From positions 62,001-126,000 of the forward strand of contig VZTJ01004020.1 of NCBI GenBank assembly GCA_013397795.1: DNA of 64,000 nt, in the 5' to 3' direction. How positions within the stretch are numbered: position 1 is the stretch's first letter; each line of letters opens with the position of its first letter. A model generated the notes under the pieces. The model saw nothing but the letters and a program-made list of their open reading frames with translations, did no database searches and had not been told where the DNA came from. This document shows, piece after piece, positions 1 through 13,900 of this stretch. This DNA comes from Orthonyx spaldingii (taxonomy: Eukaryota > Chordata > Aves > Passeriformes > Orthonychidae). Both the position numbers and the translations under genes were made by a program.

Positions 1-1869
1 CAGATTTAATGAATCTGGCTGGCAGGGTTTGTACAAAAAAGGATAACTTGCTTAACTTCTTGTTGGCAAAGAGGATGGAGAATCTGTGTAATGAATAATG
101 GAAAAGAGAACGATAACAATCGGAACAAGCACTGTAGGGTATAGAGTTGAATGTCCAACTCATGGCAACATGTGGCAGAGTGGCTTAGAAGTTCTGATTC
201 CCAGCAAAATACCTCTCAAATAGTAACATTTTGCCCATTTCTGCACATCCTTTTCTTTACTAAAAGGCAGAGGTGGAAGTTTCTCTTCCTTGGGTTATCA
301 AAATGCCAAAGGGACAAGGTAAGATTTAAGGTTAATTGAGGCCACTGTCTGTCCTGAACGAGGACTGCTGCTTTGGGCAAGTGGCTGCAGGGCTTTCAGG
401 CTGATGGTGAAGCACTTAGGTTGGTACCAGACATTCCAGCACTTGGGGAAGACTGCAGAAATACTCCCAGTGAGATATCTTGCTCCCAAATGCGAAGGGG
501 AGAAAGAGAAACTTCTTGTACTACCTCTACAGATTTGGTACAAAATGGGAATGAGTTCTAGGCAGCCACATGAAAAACAAGCAAAGCATAGTTTAATTTT
601 CTTTTTCATTTTCTAGTACACAGCCTTGAAATAGCTAACAAGTTACATCAGGAGCAATTTATTTGGTTCAACCTGTACTTACTTTACTGGAAGCACCTTT
701 AGATTGTGAAATGTACACAGTGTGTTCTTGTCCTTGTGCTAGAATGAAATACTTAAAAGAGGAAATGTTTTCAGTTATATTCCAGGAATCTTTGAATAAT
801 TTTTATCAGCATGAATGGTTAAAATTTGAGCTTTTGGTCCCTTGAAAACAAACATGTTTCTGTTTTGATTCAAGTTCTGCTCTACCAGCATAAAGGGGTT
901 AAAACCACAGCCCAATGCCACAGTAACATAAGTCTGTGTAGGGGAATCCCCACATGGCACAGGGCTGCCAGAGCTGCTGCTACACAGGGTCCTGTGCCAA
1001 AGCACACACAGTGCCTGTGTCTCCTGTTGTGGGCTTGGAAAAGCAGCTTTTCCTTCCAGGAGTACAGAGAAAGTGGGAAGGGTAGTCCATGTAGCTCTGG
1101 TGGGCTTGAGCAGACAGAATATTGGCAAGCTGTAAAATCCATCTGGGCTGGCCCCATTTCAGAGCTGAATAGACCAAAATTGATGCATGGTTTTCCCCTA
1201 TTTCAGGGCAGAAACTACTTCCAAGCCAAATACTGCCTAAAGCTACATATGACTTTCACTTTTGCATCACCAGAGATGATTGGCAAGACTATTGCTTCAA
1301 ATGTCTTCACCAAGATTAGGGACTTACAGTAATGAATGTGTTAAGACTGAGAACAGAGTGAGGATGCTTGAGACAGAATCTGCTAGCAGTATTCTGCTAG
1401 CAATGTTCTTCTTACTGTATGTGCATAAACCATGTTGTACCTCTCTGCTTCCTGCACAATCTGTCTTCAGATCTTCATATCCACTTTCTCCTTAGACTGT
1501 AACTTCTTTTGCCTGCTAGAGCTTCCATCTGCAGCAAAATGCCATTTTAATATAAACACTACTGTATCAGTAGAATCAAAACCTTGGATTATGGCATTAT
1601 TTGAAGCTGTCCAGCCTTAACCAAAGTAAGAAATAACAAAAAATCATTTTGGTGCTAATCTCACAAAGTTATTGCCTTTAAAATGACTTCAGAATTAAGT
1701 AACAATAGAAAGTAAATTGAAAGTTACTTAATATGCATTGGAAAGGTGAATGCAGTGATTGATAGGTAAAAACTTTACAGGTAGTTCATGACTTGGTCTT
1801 TAATGTTATTGCACGCTCTCATTTTTTCTTACTGAACATGTGTGTTACTGCATTTGCTCTGTTTCACAG
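1..1869 (+). other. DPH5: DPH5 intron (5' end outside window)
   Basis: This is intronic sequence ending in the acceptor gtttcacag at 1861-1869. I looked for the preceding DPH5 exon (GDPFGATTHSD region) in all forward frames and did not find it. A GC-richer patch at about 930-1200 carries a 168-codon open frame (826-1332) that resembles no protein I know. Confidence 0.7.
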
Positions 1870-4800
1870 TTGTACAATTTTGGAGAGACCGTTTCCATAG
1901 TGTTCTGGACAGACACATGGAAGCCAGAAAGCTTCTTTGACAAGATTGAGAAGAACAGGCAGAATGGAATGCACACCCTGTGCTTACTTGGTGAGCAGCA
2001 GCCACTCACCTGCATTTTGGTCTGTGTACTGAGTGTTTATCCAATTGACTGGATTACCAGATAAGCAAATGTGACATTAAAAAGGTTAGTGATGATAAAC
2101 TTTTGAATTCAAAGTGACTTCATGGACATAGAAGCAATTTGGTAAACTGGGCATTTACAGTCTTGGGGTTTTGAATTTTAAACCCCTTTCATCTGAGTCA
2201 CTTTGGTTTAGAAGTTGATTATGTAACAAGGAATACTTATTCAGGGTTTCAGTATGATAATTTGAGGGGGGGCATTTGAGTACAGGTAACGTTTGAATTC
2301 CTCTTGGAGAGATTATGGTCAATCTGTTTCATAAAATTGCAGCTGTGCAGAGTCTTACCTACCTGACCCCTTCTCTATTTCAGTTTTGCCCAAATCCGTT
2401 TTTTTCCTATAACAGAAGCTTGTTCTAATTTTTGATTGGCACAGGAAGTGCTAACGAAGGCCAGGTTCCTGCATGGCAGTGATGTAATCACTGTCGAGCA
2501 GTCAGACTGTTTTACCTTTTGTGACATAATGTGCTCATCATTTAAGAGTTGCCCCAATGCCCTGGTGTGCTCAAATGTGCTGGTATTTAACTATCTGATG
2601 GTAAATATGCCTATTGGTATATTTACCAGGATTTTTATTTGGCTGTGTTGCTCTGAGTTCTGTGGAATTTGCCCTATCGTTGGGTAACATCACGTGCATA
2701 AAGTCACAGGATTTTGAGATTAAGTAACACATGAAACAGCACAGTGTGATCCATATTCTAATAGCTAAATATAATAATATTATAATATTAGCAATAGTTA
2801 AAATGTTGTTAAAGCTTTACCTACATCGAAAACTAAGTGGGAAACTTGTAGGGAACCTGTGTTTTAATGTGTTTTGTTCTACAGATATTAAAGTGAAGGA
2901 GCAGTCTCTGGAGAATCTCATGAAGTGAGTCACCATTTTGAAAGTATATAGAAACATACAGTGCACTTACAGAGGGTTTTTTTGTACAAAGAACAAAGTT
3001 CTTTGCCCACTAATACTGAACTTACCTGCCTTCTCCTCTTGTGCTTCTCACTGGCCACTTTTGTTTCTTACAAGGAGTGAAACTCTTGTGTTCCTTGCAA
3101 TAGGGCCTGGCTTTATTTACAGTAACTGAATGGAGTTGCAGCAGAACATGATCATTTTTGTAACTGTTCCTGTGAGAAGCACTAAGTCAGAATGGGGTAG
3201 GTTTTCTTCTTGGTGAATGAAGTGTTATTTCTCTACTGTTCTGTCACCTTCTGAAACAGATTAATATCTGGAACAGTGTTCTAAATGTATTATTCTGTAT
3301 ACTGGCTAGAAACAGTGCAAAGTAGAGAATATATAGCACCCTTCTTAAAGAGTTAAATAAGCCATATATAGAAAATGCTCTTATGTTCCTTTAACTGTAT
3401 TCAAAAAGCTTTTGCCACATCTTAGTCATCTCTGCAATCTGTATGTTTTGACAGTGGTGAATATAAATGTCTCCTTTATACACATGCTGTAACTGGTCGA
3501 AATTAACATTTGTGAAGTCTCACAGTATCATTGAGGTTTGTTTATTCTGGGGTTTCAAAATAAAATCTGTTTGACTGAATCCACAGTTGGCAAAGAAAGC
3601 AGCATTTCATTTAAGAATATATTTCTAGTCTGTAATCATCTGTCTACAGGGCATTTAACAGAAAAACAGTTGTATGCCCTTGAATTTAAGTCTAATGCAT
3701 CCTTCAAGAGTAGCTGCAAAACCTGCATATTGCTCCTAGCAGCTGAATTTGCTTTTAGGATCTAAATTATCTGCCAGCTGGAGCCCAGCTGTTTCACAGG
3801 TGTGGTGAGAGCACAACAGATTTCTGTATTCTTTAAAAATTCCACTCTTGTCTAAAAGGCCCAGCCTCAGAGCCTGGACCTGTTTAAATTCAACCTGTTG
3901 GTCTAGAGGTCTCTTGAAATAAGCTGCAAGATTACTGGGGATAACAAAATGGGTGATATGTGAAATTTTTCTGCTTTTCCTTCCCTGCAGAGGAAGAAAG
4001 ATTTATGAGCCACCACGCTACATGAGTGTGAATCAAGCTGCAGAACAGCTTCTTGCCATTATTGAAAACAGGAGGCTCCAAGGAGAAAAACCAGGTATGA
4101 CTGCAGTGCTTCTGTCTGCTACCACCCCTCTCCAGTCACACCTGTTGATGAGCCTCTGAACTCCACTCCACTCCCTTCTGACTCCCTCTGACTCTTAGAA
4201 TTCTGCTCTGCAGTGGATTTGGGCTGCCTTAAATCTTAGTCGCGAGATGGATTTGGCCAAGCTTGAACACAGCTTGTTCAGTGAGCACTAGTGAACACTA
4301 GTTCAGTGAGCTTTGATGAAGGTGCACTGGTGGCTCCTGGAGGTTCAGTCAAAGCCTCAGTTTGGAAATCCTGGACTGTTTCTATCCATGTGTAACTGGG
4401 AGCTCTTTGATCCATTAAAGTTGCAGGAGGCAGAAGGATTCTGCGCATTTTAGATCAGTCGAGCTTCAAAAAAATCTCTGCTCTTTACTTAGACTGGTCA
4501 CACTCTGCTCTACATGAACACCAGCATGAATCTAAGTTAACCCAAAGATGCAGAACTGTGATTTTCAGCTTGAATTCTTAACACTAGTTAAGAGCAAACT
4601 GTGAAATGCTTATTGAGACCAAGGGTAAAATCACAGCAGCTCATACAGATGACGCAGTTGCGTCACAGGAATTTTTTCTAACAGAAATTCATCTAGGTCT
4701 ACTCCTCATTTAAAAAGTTTATTCCTTCAACACTGTTAAAATGAAAATCCCTAAATTTTATCCTTTACATAGAATGAATCAGAAGCAGCAGTTTCCTCAA

Positions 4801-5231
4801 CATGAACACAATTCCTGAATGAATTCTTCCTTATCAACATCGTTAAGCTTTATTTTCTTTGAAGAGCAAGCTTCTTTCTGGGCCACTCCAATAATTTAAT
4901 AATTGGAGGTTTAGGAAAGCAGTTAAGGTTTAAGCATTTTGAGTACTTTTTCCCTTATGATAGGACCATTAGTCAATAAATTAAACCTTTAATCTTCTTT
5001 CTTACAGAAATTACTGAAAACACAATTTGCGTTGGCCTTGCTCGTGTGGGTGCTCCAGATGAGAAGATTGCTGCAGGCACACTACAGCAGATGTCCACTG
5101 TGGAATTGGGTGCTCCACTACATTCCTTAATTGTTACAGGCACTATGCATCCTCTGGAATTGGAAATGCTTAAACTTTTCTCTGTAGATAGTTCCAGTTT
5201 TGAAAATAATGAATGTCAAAGGACTATTTAA
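1870..5231 (+). CDS. DPH5: DPH5, diphthine methyl ester synthase, C-terminal part (4 exons)
   Basis: Partial gene; the 5' exons lie left of the window. Coding exons are 1870-1990, 2885-2924, 3991-4094 and 5008-5231, each bounded by AG and GT and joining in frame (phases 1, 2, 1) to give 162 residues and a TAA at 5229-5231. The protein begins LYNFGETVSIVFWTDTW and contains RKIYEPPRYMSVNQAAEQLL and GLARVGAPDEKIAAGTL, which I recognise as DPH5; the human protein has about the same number of residues after this point. DPH5 is a cytosolic SAM-dependent methyltransferase of the tetrapyrrole-methylase fold that methylates the diphthamide precursor on the elongation factor 2 histidine. The SAM-binding N-terminal motifs are not in the window. 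The gene converges on SLC30A7, and its poly(A) signal overlaps its stop codon. Confidence 0.97.
1991..5007 (+). other. DPH5: DPH5 introns between the four visible exons
   Basis: The three introns are 1991-2884, 2925-3990 and 4095-5007, all GT..AG (donors gtgagc, gtgagt, gtatga; acceptors ctacag, ctgcag, ttacag). They are AT-rich with only low-complexity patches, for example near 2770-2800. No other gene or recognisable repeat was seen. Confidence 0.85.
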
Positions 5232-5259
5232 ATAAAAACGAAGCATTTGCATTTTTATT
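5231..5259. terminator. Palindromic bidirectional poly(A) signal between DPH5 and SLC30A7
   Basis: AATAAAAA at 5231-5238 and TTTTTATT at 5252-5259 are perfect 8-base inverted arms around a 13-base loop. Each strand therefore carries AATAAA. The + copy begins on the last base of the DPH5 stop codon, so the DPH5 3' UTR would be only a few tens of bases. The - copy could serve as a distal end for SLC30A7. Use of either signal is inferred. Confidence 0.6.
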
Positions 5260-8200
5260 CCATCTTTAATTGCCTAACGGCATAAAGTCATTGCTGTGAC
5301 TATTTAAGACTTGTCTAACTGCAGTTAGACTCTGTTGCTTTAGAAGGCAACACTGCAGGAACAGAGACCTGCTTTTACCCGAGGCTGCAAATTGCACCTG
5401 CTGGTATCAGCTCTACCATGCAGGCACCTCTAGAAACTTTCAAACCTTTGATTCAGGTCATTGACATCCACAGCAGTCTTGGGCTGCTGACTAGGATAGG
5501 AAAAGTATCAGGTATCTGTGTGGCACCACTTGCTGCAGTGCATTAACCAAACCTACTGCATACATTGTTGTAAGCACGTTAGATGTTAAATTTTGCTTTT
5601 CAACTTTCCAGAAACTTAGGAGTTCTCTTACCAATAGAAAACATTAGTTTGAAAATCCTGTTAGGTCTGTATCCATCTTTGCCCTTGGAGAGTAAATACA
5701 GACAGGTGAGAATGCGCTCAACCAAAGAAAACCAAGAACTTTCCCTTTGGACAGCTGCTGAAACAGAGGGAGAAGCTGCAGAGAATTTCTTATTTCAGAA
5801 GACTGCAACTTAAAATAGAACTGGATTTCTTCATACGTTAATGCTAGCATTTATGAAGGGCTGGACTCAACTGCAGCAACCACAATTAACCTGCAGCCAA
5901 GTCTCAGCAAACAGACTGCAAGAATTCTCTTTAAAATCAGCTAGTAGATGGTGGTGGTTGCTATTTCAACTATTCTTCACAGTATGATGAGAACAAAGCA
6001 GACCTGTATGCATATTTTTTTAAAACTGAAGATTTATTGGAAAGAAATTTGATCCTATATCTTTTCAGCAATATAGGATACTTAACATTTTATATAGACT
6101 GTATTCAAGTAGAAAAGATTACATTAAAAATTTCTTAATATTGCACTTGGGACAAGCCGTGGCTAAGCTACTAACATTAGCATTCCAGAACAAAATCATA
6201 CATAGTCTTCAGAATTTTTAGTGAGCTGCCTTGTGTTACCTGCAACATTTCTTCACAGGTACTCTGACACACTTTGCTATTCAACTGAAGCTCACTGCTA
6301 GGAGTAATTCCTGTAATTTAAAGGTAAAGGCAAGCAATATGCTCTATGCTACCAGGAATGATTTTGGCAATTGCTTCATTCACATTATTTCACACTTCAG
6401 CCAAAATACTGTAGCGATTCACTTAACTCTTGTACAAGATCCCAGCATACATGTGAGAGGCTCCAATGCACGCGGGAAGTGAAATACCCAGCTCCTTTTA
6501 CACATTATTTCCGCCAAATTACCACATAGGCAGGAACCTTTTGTGGCTCACTGAAACAGACAAGTAGATTGAGCAGTATTTGCACACAGCAAGACTCAGG
6601 CTTCACATGCCAGGCACAGCATGGCTGGCATCGCTTCACATTATAGCAGTGTCTGGCCAAGGAAGTCCCCACAGGGATGGGCATTGCAACAGAGCCTGAA
6701 CGGGGGACAAATCCAAAAGGGAGCCCCAGCAAGCTGCAGAGAGGGATTTTCACAGAAGTGTAAAAGAGGAATTCACTACTGAGTATTGAGGATCAGAGAG
6801 ATTATTAAAAAAAAAAGAAAAAAAAAAAAAAGAAAGAAACTAAAAAAATCCTGCTTCAAGGGGTGGGATAATCAAGAATCATAGCAAGTGGCAGTCTGAC
6901 GTCTGCTGGAGGAAACAGGACAGGGTTTAATTATTAATTAAAACTGTTGCTCTGAACTGGTATTTAAAGACCTTGTGTCATGAAGAAGGATAAGAGTTTG
7001 CATTTTATAGAAGCATGCAACTGAAAATCTGCACTGTGCAACTGCAGCTGAAATCTGCACAGTGACAGAAAAGCCATGGACTTTACAATTTGTTTGCACA
7101 CTGTGTGCAGAGGGTGGAAAACTGTTCCAGCAGCAGCTTCTCCCTCTTGTGTCTTGTTTACATTCCCAAAACAGGTTCACTGACAACAGTTATAAAGAGA
7201 AACGGTTAACTTTCCTTCACCTATAAACCCAGCTTTACTTCTTAAAAAAAAGTAAATTAAGAATGTTAAGTCACTAAGGTCCATTTTATTAGTAGTAGCA
7301 GCTTCAATTTTTGTGTAAAAATAGTGTCAGCAGCTTTTACTAATGATGCAACTAAACTTTTGCTTTAGTAAGCATTATTACATAAAAAGCAGAGTCATTT
7401 ATTTACTTTCTGTCTTAGCTTAGCAAATCACAGGAGTAGCTCAGCTCTCTGTAGGGGCCCTCCTAATGCAAGGAGCCACTCTATCCAGAGCTGCAGACTT
7501 ACCAGATTAGCCTATAAAGGACAGTCCTTACTGTGCATATTCATAAGAGGGCTTTTCTTCCTCTGTTATTTAGCACAAAAAACACTGAGGCATTTTACTC
7601 CATTAACATTTGTTTTATCTTCTTATTTTGCTGTAGGTGTGGTAAAACTCATGCAGTTTGCAGACTTGGTCTTTGGAACAAGAGGGTTTTAAGTTACTGG
7701 TTTCAGTCACAGACAAAAATAACCCACAAAGACAGACCAGTAACTCCACAGTAAATACCAGCTACATGAAAACATGAGAAAACTACACTTTGAAAACTTG
7801 ATTCAAAATTCAGTAGTGGATACCAGGAAGCTGAGTTTTAGCACATGATCTGCAGACATTCATCCATCTCTGGATGTCCGTCATATACACAATTCTTTGT
7901 TTAAATCATGCCTTGCATCTCCAATAAAGTGTCAATTGCAAAGTGTTACATAAGCAGCCAAGTGTTAAGTAATTAGCAAAACAAATAATGGTGCTTTGGC
8001 TCTCAGGGTAAGGAAAGCTGCACTTGCAACTGCATGGTTTGTACTCTCCTAAAACCTGAGCAAGTATCCCCTTAGTAGGTAAAAAAAAAAAATCAGATGT
8101 CCCTTGTTTACTGACATACTACCTGTGACTGCAGTTAGTGACTGAACGTGTCATATACTGTGTTTGTAGAATTTTGTGATGCTTATCCTCTTCCAGAAAG

Positions 8201-10984
8201 CCTAAAAAGGCTTAAAGTCTATTTTGAATCTGACTTCCCTACACTATGCCCAATTATATTTGACAAACAAATGATATATTTCTTACTATAAAAGTTTAAA
8301 CTTAATGAAGTGCTATCTTGCTTGGCTAGGAAACTCAGACTTGTACATCTGGTTCCAATAATCAGCTAGATCATAATAAGCAAAAAAAAAATTATCAAAA
8401 GTTATTAAAATCGTTGTATAATTATAACAGGCTTATAGGCTTTTTCACTCCATTTCCCATATTGAAAAAGTTTGTAGATATACTTTTAAAAGAATACAAT
8501 CACCACCAACAACCTGCCACTCTGCCAAGTTCTCACTTGGAAACAAATAGTAGCAGCTGTCTTTTCATTAAGAAACTAAAATAGTGGCCAAGCTCAGCAA
8601 CTTGGGCAACACTACAGTATTTCAACAAGTCCTGGAATAGTCTGAAACATGCTGGTATAAAGATGACTTAAACCCAAGCCTGCTCTTGGATCATCACACA
8701 ATTCCAATGAATCTGATGCTTGCCTTTAAAGTGATATCAGTTGATCTTCTCTAGCCTCAAATAGCAGTAATAGTAACTATTAAAAAATGAGGAAGTCATG
8801 CTGGCAGCCAGCAAGCAGCAGTCTATATGCACCACACTGCAAAACAGCACCTCCACCCTATAATCACAACCAGATTTTAATCACCTTGTCTGTGAACATA
8901 CATGCACACGGTATTTTCAACTGCAGTGCTCAAATCTGCTCAACAGATTCCTGCACCCCACCCTGTGCCGTGGAACTTCCAGATCCCATCTTTCAGTCAG
9001 GAGCTCTGGGCCTGGCAGAGCATCTGCAAGGTGGGACAGGGAGAGAGCCTGACAGAGTGTGGCGTGGGAGGCCAGGAAAGAGAGATGTGGAACATGCAGC
9101 CTGCTGGGAGGGCGCTCTCACCTGCAGCAAAAGCAAACACGATTGGAAATTGGCAAGGGAAGGATCTGAAGACTGGAAGAGACTGCAAAGATTAAAATCA
9201 ATATTATAAGTGGCTTCGTACTGCCATTTTTTTTGCCCCCAGTTTCCAGTTCCGAGCACAAGAGTACACCCCCAAGATTTGGAGAAAAATCTGGAAAATT
9301 CAGGAACCACCATCAAATTTGGCAAGTGTTGTGTTTTCACATAAAAAGAAATCAGGTGCTGTATAGGAACAACAGAATGAAAGCAAAAAACTCTTCATAT
9401 CTGGGATGAATTCAACAATATCAGTGGCAAACAAACCATTTCTGCAAATCAATCTTCAGTAATTTCACAGTGCCTAGCACTTACTACACAGACATTGTCA
9501 GCTTCTCAGGGCCTTGATTTTAGTATTACCACTAACAGGTACCAAAATAAACATAAAATCCATACCAATCAGTGGCAGCTATGATTTCTCAGGAAAATGC
9601 CTGTCTTGCTTTTTACTCCACCATGTTCTGTTTGTAAAATGTCCTCTTAAAAAGTCTTTCTTTACTAAGTAAACTACTACAGCATAGTGGAACTATCATC
9701 ATAATACCAAGCATAGCAGATTGCTTTTGAAAACTACACTCGGATATCCGAGTAAAATAATTACAAATGCTAGAAAAAAAATGACAGACTAATGTTTCTG
9801 GAAAAAAAACCCCATCTAACAACCCTTACTGCACTGAGAACTTTCTCCCCTATGAAAACATACAAGGTTACAGTAACATAGTCAAAGATGTAAGATTTGT
9901 CAGCCTGGGAAAAGCATAAGCTTAAACAGCATGAAACATGGTCCTTATTTCCATTTCGGGTATAACAGCCAGAAACAACTATTTTCAGTATTTGGAAAGG
10001 CAAAATTTCAACTTGATCACTTTAATAAAAATCATTACAATCTATTAAAATCAAGGAGACTTAAGCTTTCACAATTTCAGGATTTAGTTTTTTCCACCAC
10101 ATAATTTGGAAAATAAAAAACTTCAAACATTGCTTCCATCACCAGCATCTTCCCTCAACTGCCCATTGTTTAAGTGACTGAACATGAGCAGCATCATGTA
10201 ATGTCTCATTACTCTCAACAGTATGAAGAGTCTAAGAATTGGAGTTAAATCTCATATTCTGGCTAAAATAATTTTCACAAGACGTGCAACAAAATACCCA
10301 GCTTGTCTCAGAAGCAGGTCTCTTCACAACAGCTTTGTCTTTTACATTTAGAATTTTTCTGTCTGGTAAGATGCAAATACAATGGAAGTCTAACATCTAC
10401 AGTTATGCAAGTACACAACCCCCCCGCATACATCACTAGTAAATAATCAGACTGCATACAAGATTATTTGTAAAAGTAATAAAACCCTTTGATGCTCCGT
10501 ATTTATGCTGGCAAATAGCTCTCCTGATATAAAAGGCACTTTGAAAACCCAATATGGTTTGGTTCATTAAGTTTGCAAAGTACAAACAATTGTACAAACA
10601 TACAATTATATTGAAGCATGTCAGCCATTGTGACATTGTCTACAAAACAAGTTTCCAATTGTTGATAACACTGGTTTTATGGGAATGAGCAGTGGTTTCA
10701 GCAGCTTTACTGAAGACATGACAGGGTTTCCAGTACCACAACCTTGGTAAGTAAAAAAACCCTCAAAAACGTACAAGTTTAGGGGCCCCAAAAAAACCAA
10801 GACCCAAAGTCCATAACATTCATTCAATATTTACTCCTTAGAAGTGAACTCCATCCGTAGCCCGAGGGCAGAAATCTGTTCAGTCGATTCCAGATGTGGT
10901 GGAGGCAGGCTCTGTCTCAAGAAGTGTTGTTACACCAGTACAGTACTGAAAACTTTGGTCCAACAGCACCATTCCAGAAATTCA
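5254..10984 (-). other. SLC30A7: SLC30A7 probable long 3' UTR and convergent intergenic region
   Basis: No coding sequence was recognised here. Downstream of the SLC30A7 stop on the minus strand, AATAAA signals (read as TTTATT on +) occur at 7398-7403, 7285-7290, 6033-6038 and 5254-5259. I found none in the first 3 kb after the stop, so a 3' UTR of about 3.6-5.7 kb is likely. An A-rich run lies at about 6807-6850 and a GC-richer patch at about 8930-9190. The true end cannot be set without transcript data. Confidence 0.4.
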
Positions 10985-13900
10985 CTACATGGCTGCAACA
11001 TCAATCTGTATGTAAAGCTGCCTTACTCCCACCTAGGGAAAAGGGAAGGAGGGTTAAAAACACTGTAAAGCCAAAGCAGTTTCCTGTCCTGAACATCAGC
11101 CCACATCAGTAAGTGACTTGGCAAAAAACCTCAATGTCTTGTTTTTCTGTATTCATCTCCCACATTTAGCACATCACTCAGAAAGCACAGGATGAGTAAG
11201 GAGTTCTTCACACAGTCAAGTGCACACACATAATGATGTATTAACATCAGCTTTGCCACATCACCTCTTCTGATTCATCCTAAACAACTGCCACATGTGA
11301 AGCTGCACAAAAGCAATTCTTACTTTCTTTTGTGCCAGTTTAACCTCCTGAAAAGCAAGCTGCTTGAAGAACTGTCAGTTTAAAAATGGAGCTAAGCACA
11401 AGAGTGTAACATGGGACTTGTTCAAACCAGTTCTGCATTAGGATTTTATCCAGAAAGCCATCACATGTGCAAGCTGCCAATGCAGTGAAAAGCCTGAGCA
11501 GGTCCAGTCTGTGGAGAGAAACCGTATCCTAAGGGAAGCCTCATCTATTTTCTTAGTTCCTTATAGGTCATTATAGATCAACCCAATTTGATACACCTGA
11601 GACAATTACATCTTATTTCCATAAAGTGGCATGAAAAACTAATGTGGAGAGGTACAGTAATTCCATCTACACAACTGAGCATTTTGAAATTGTTCTATAC
11701 AGCTGGAGCAGAGAAGGTTTTCAAAACAGATACCAAACTCAGAGAAATATTTAAACTTTCTTGATAAGAATTACAATGTCACATCACGTGACAAGCAATT
11801 TACACTTTGAGATTTGATGTCCACTGATAAGACATACCTGAGTAAAAATATTGTGAGTCTGGCTTAGAATCCACCTTCCATCAGCATCAGGAGCTACTAA
11901 TAACTTCAAAGTCCCTATGTAAACATCAGTACAGAGGGTCCAGAAATGTGGATCATGTAAACTGTAAACTCCTTGCAACTGCTGCACCTAAAAATAGAGG
12001 CAAATTTTAGAAAGTGTATTTCAGAAAATATGTGTCTGTACTATGTTTTTTTACAGAAAATATTATAAAAGCCACTTCATTCTTTTACTTCTAGTTCACT
12101 GGGCAATTTGTGATCTTTTACCAGAATTGGTTATTACTATCTCAATTATTGTAAGGAAGATGAAAACATATGGATTTGTGGGCATGTCATGATTTTGCGT
12201 ATGTGTTGTGATTTTGTACCTTGCTGCATTTACATTCTACGTATATTTTACTCAAACCATTTCTGAAAATACAGGTGTTCAAGAGAGAAAAGTCACAGTT
12301 ATTAGATTTGAGATGGCATCCAATTAAAACTGCCCTTTTTACAAATGTAGGAATTCTGCCATGAAACAATTTGTGAGATTCTAACTTTAACAGAAATATA
12401 TTCATATATAATTTACAGTTTTGTGAGGGCTTAGATTTGTCCTGCCAATGCCTTTTTTCTTCCTCTTCCCACTTTTAGCAAACCTTCCATGTGATGATTA
12501 CAACCTGTAACTCCCGAGGAAAGGCAGCACGCCTTCAAGTGCTTTGTACTTTGCAAAGGCACTTCAGTGTTCACCTCATAGCATACTAATAGAAAAGTTA
12601 AGCAAGAGAACAGGTTAAATCCAGAGTAATCTTTGTATTCTTGTAAATACATTTCCAGTGTTATGTATAAGCACAAAGTACTTTGGGAGGAAAAGCTTCA
12701 GGATCTATTTTTCTTAACTAGCATAGCAAATTTTTAAAACACAAACTGAGGTGAAGCTACATATGATTTAGGACTTTGGGAAAATATTAATTAAACTCAT
12801 ACCTCCATTTGTGTATTCTAAGGTACCTTTGACAGGCATTACTGGAAAAACATCATAAAACAGCCTCATACACACAGCTGAGGCTCAGTCAGCAGCTTGA
12901 TCAGTCAGAGCAAAAATGGCCTAAGAGCTCACCCTTTGGTAGCACTGAGGCAGGGCATTCTCCAAAGAAGGAGGCGTTCGCTGCATCAAAATCCCAATGG
13001 ATTCTTTTAAAAGTGGAACAATACTAGAAAGAAAAAAGGAAATTAGCTATTACTACATTTTCAAAAGGTGCAAGGAGTAACCTAAGAGTCCTTAATGCTG
13101 AGAAGTTTTTCTTCAGTTCTTCCACTAGAAGCTGAAAAAGTTGCCAGGAAAACCTGGTACAGAAAAGAAAAGGATTGACAAAATTGCTATGGTTTCCTAT
13201 CAAAGGCAAGATTATTTCTCCCCCACAGTTTTCACAGAGTCAGCTGGTGGCCAGTCACAAAGATTGATGGTTTAATCACGGGATTTGAGACGAAATCTCT
13301 GGGTGTCTTGGAAGTTATACAACGAAGCAGCTGTATAGCTCAAAACCAACGTCAATGGCAAATCATTCACAAGCAACCATAAAAATACTCAACTGAAATG
13401 GGGCTTGCTTTTGTGTTTGGTTTAAGGCATACTTTTCTTATGAAGTTAAAATAATAATGGGGCAATCATAAAACAAAATTAGGGTGGAACAGTCCAGCTG
13501 TAACAGAGTTATTTTGTCAGAAACAGACAACTTGGCATATTCTTGACGTGAACTAAGCGTAGGGTCTCATCCAAGCTCAAGGGTTAAACATTTGGAAGCA
13601 ATTAGAGGTTCCCTCCTGGCCAAATGGTCTTGTTTAATCAGCAAACCAAGAAGACATTTAATACCCTTTTTTATTACTACTACTTTTTGTTTTTTAATAA
13701 AACCAGGAGACCAGTAAGCCTGTACCCTGAAGCTACCACTAAAAGTTTGTACTCTTATTAACTATTTGGCATGGTGATTTTTCTGTTTAGGAGCAGTGCA
13801 TCATGTCTGGTTTAGTAGAGCATCCTAAAATTTTCAAGTGGATGACAAATATCTGTAGCCCAACATTAAAGCTTAAATAGCAATTTACTTTCAAGAGCAT

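Noticed and set aside
826..1332. 168-codon ORF in the DPH5 intron
   Set aside because: No recognisable domain or similarity and unremarkable codon use. It is flanked by intron sequence and has antisense ORFs of similar length.
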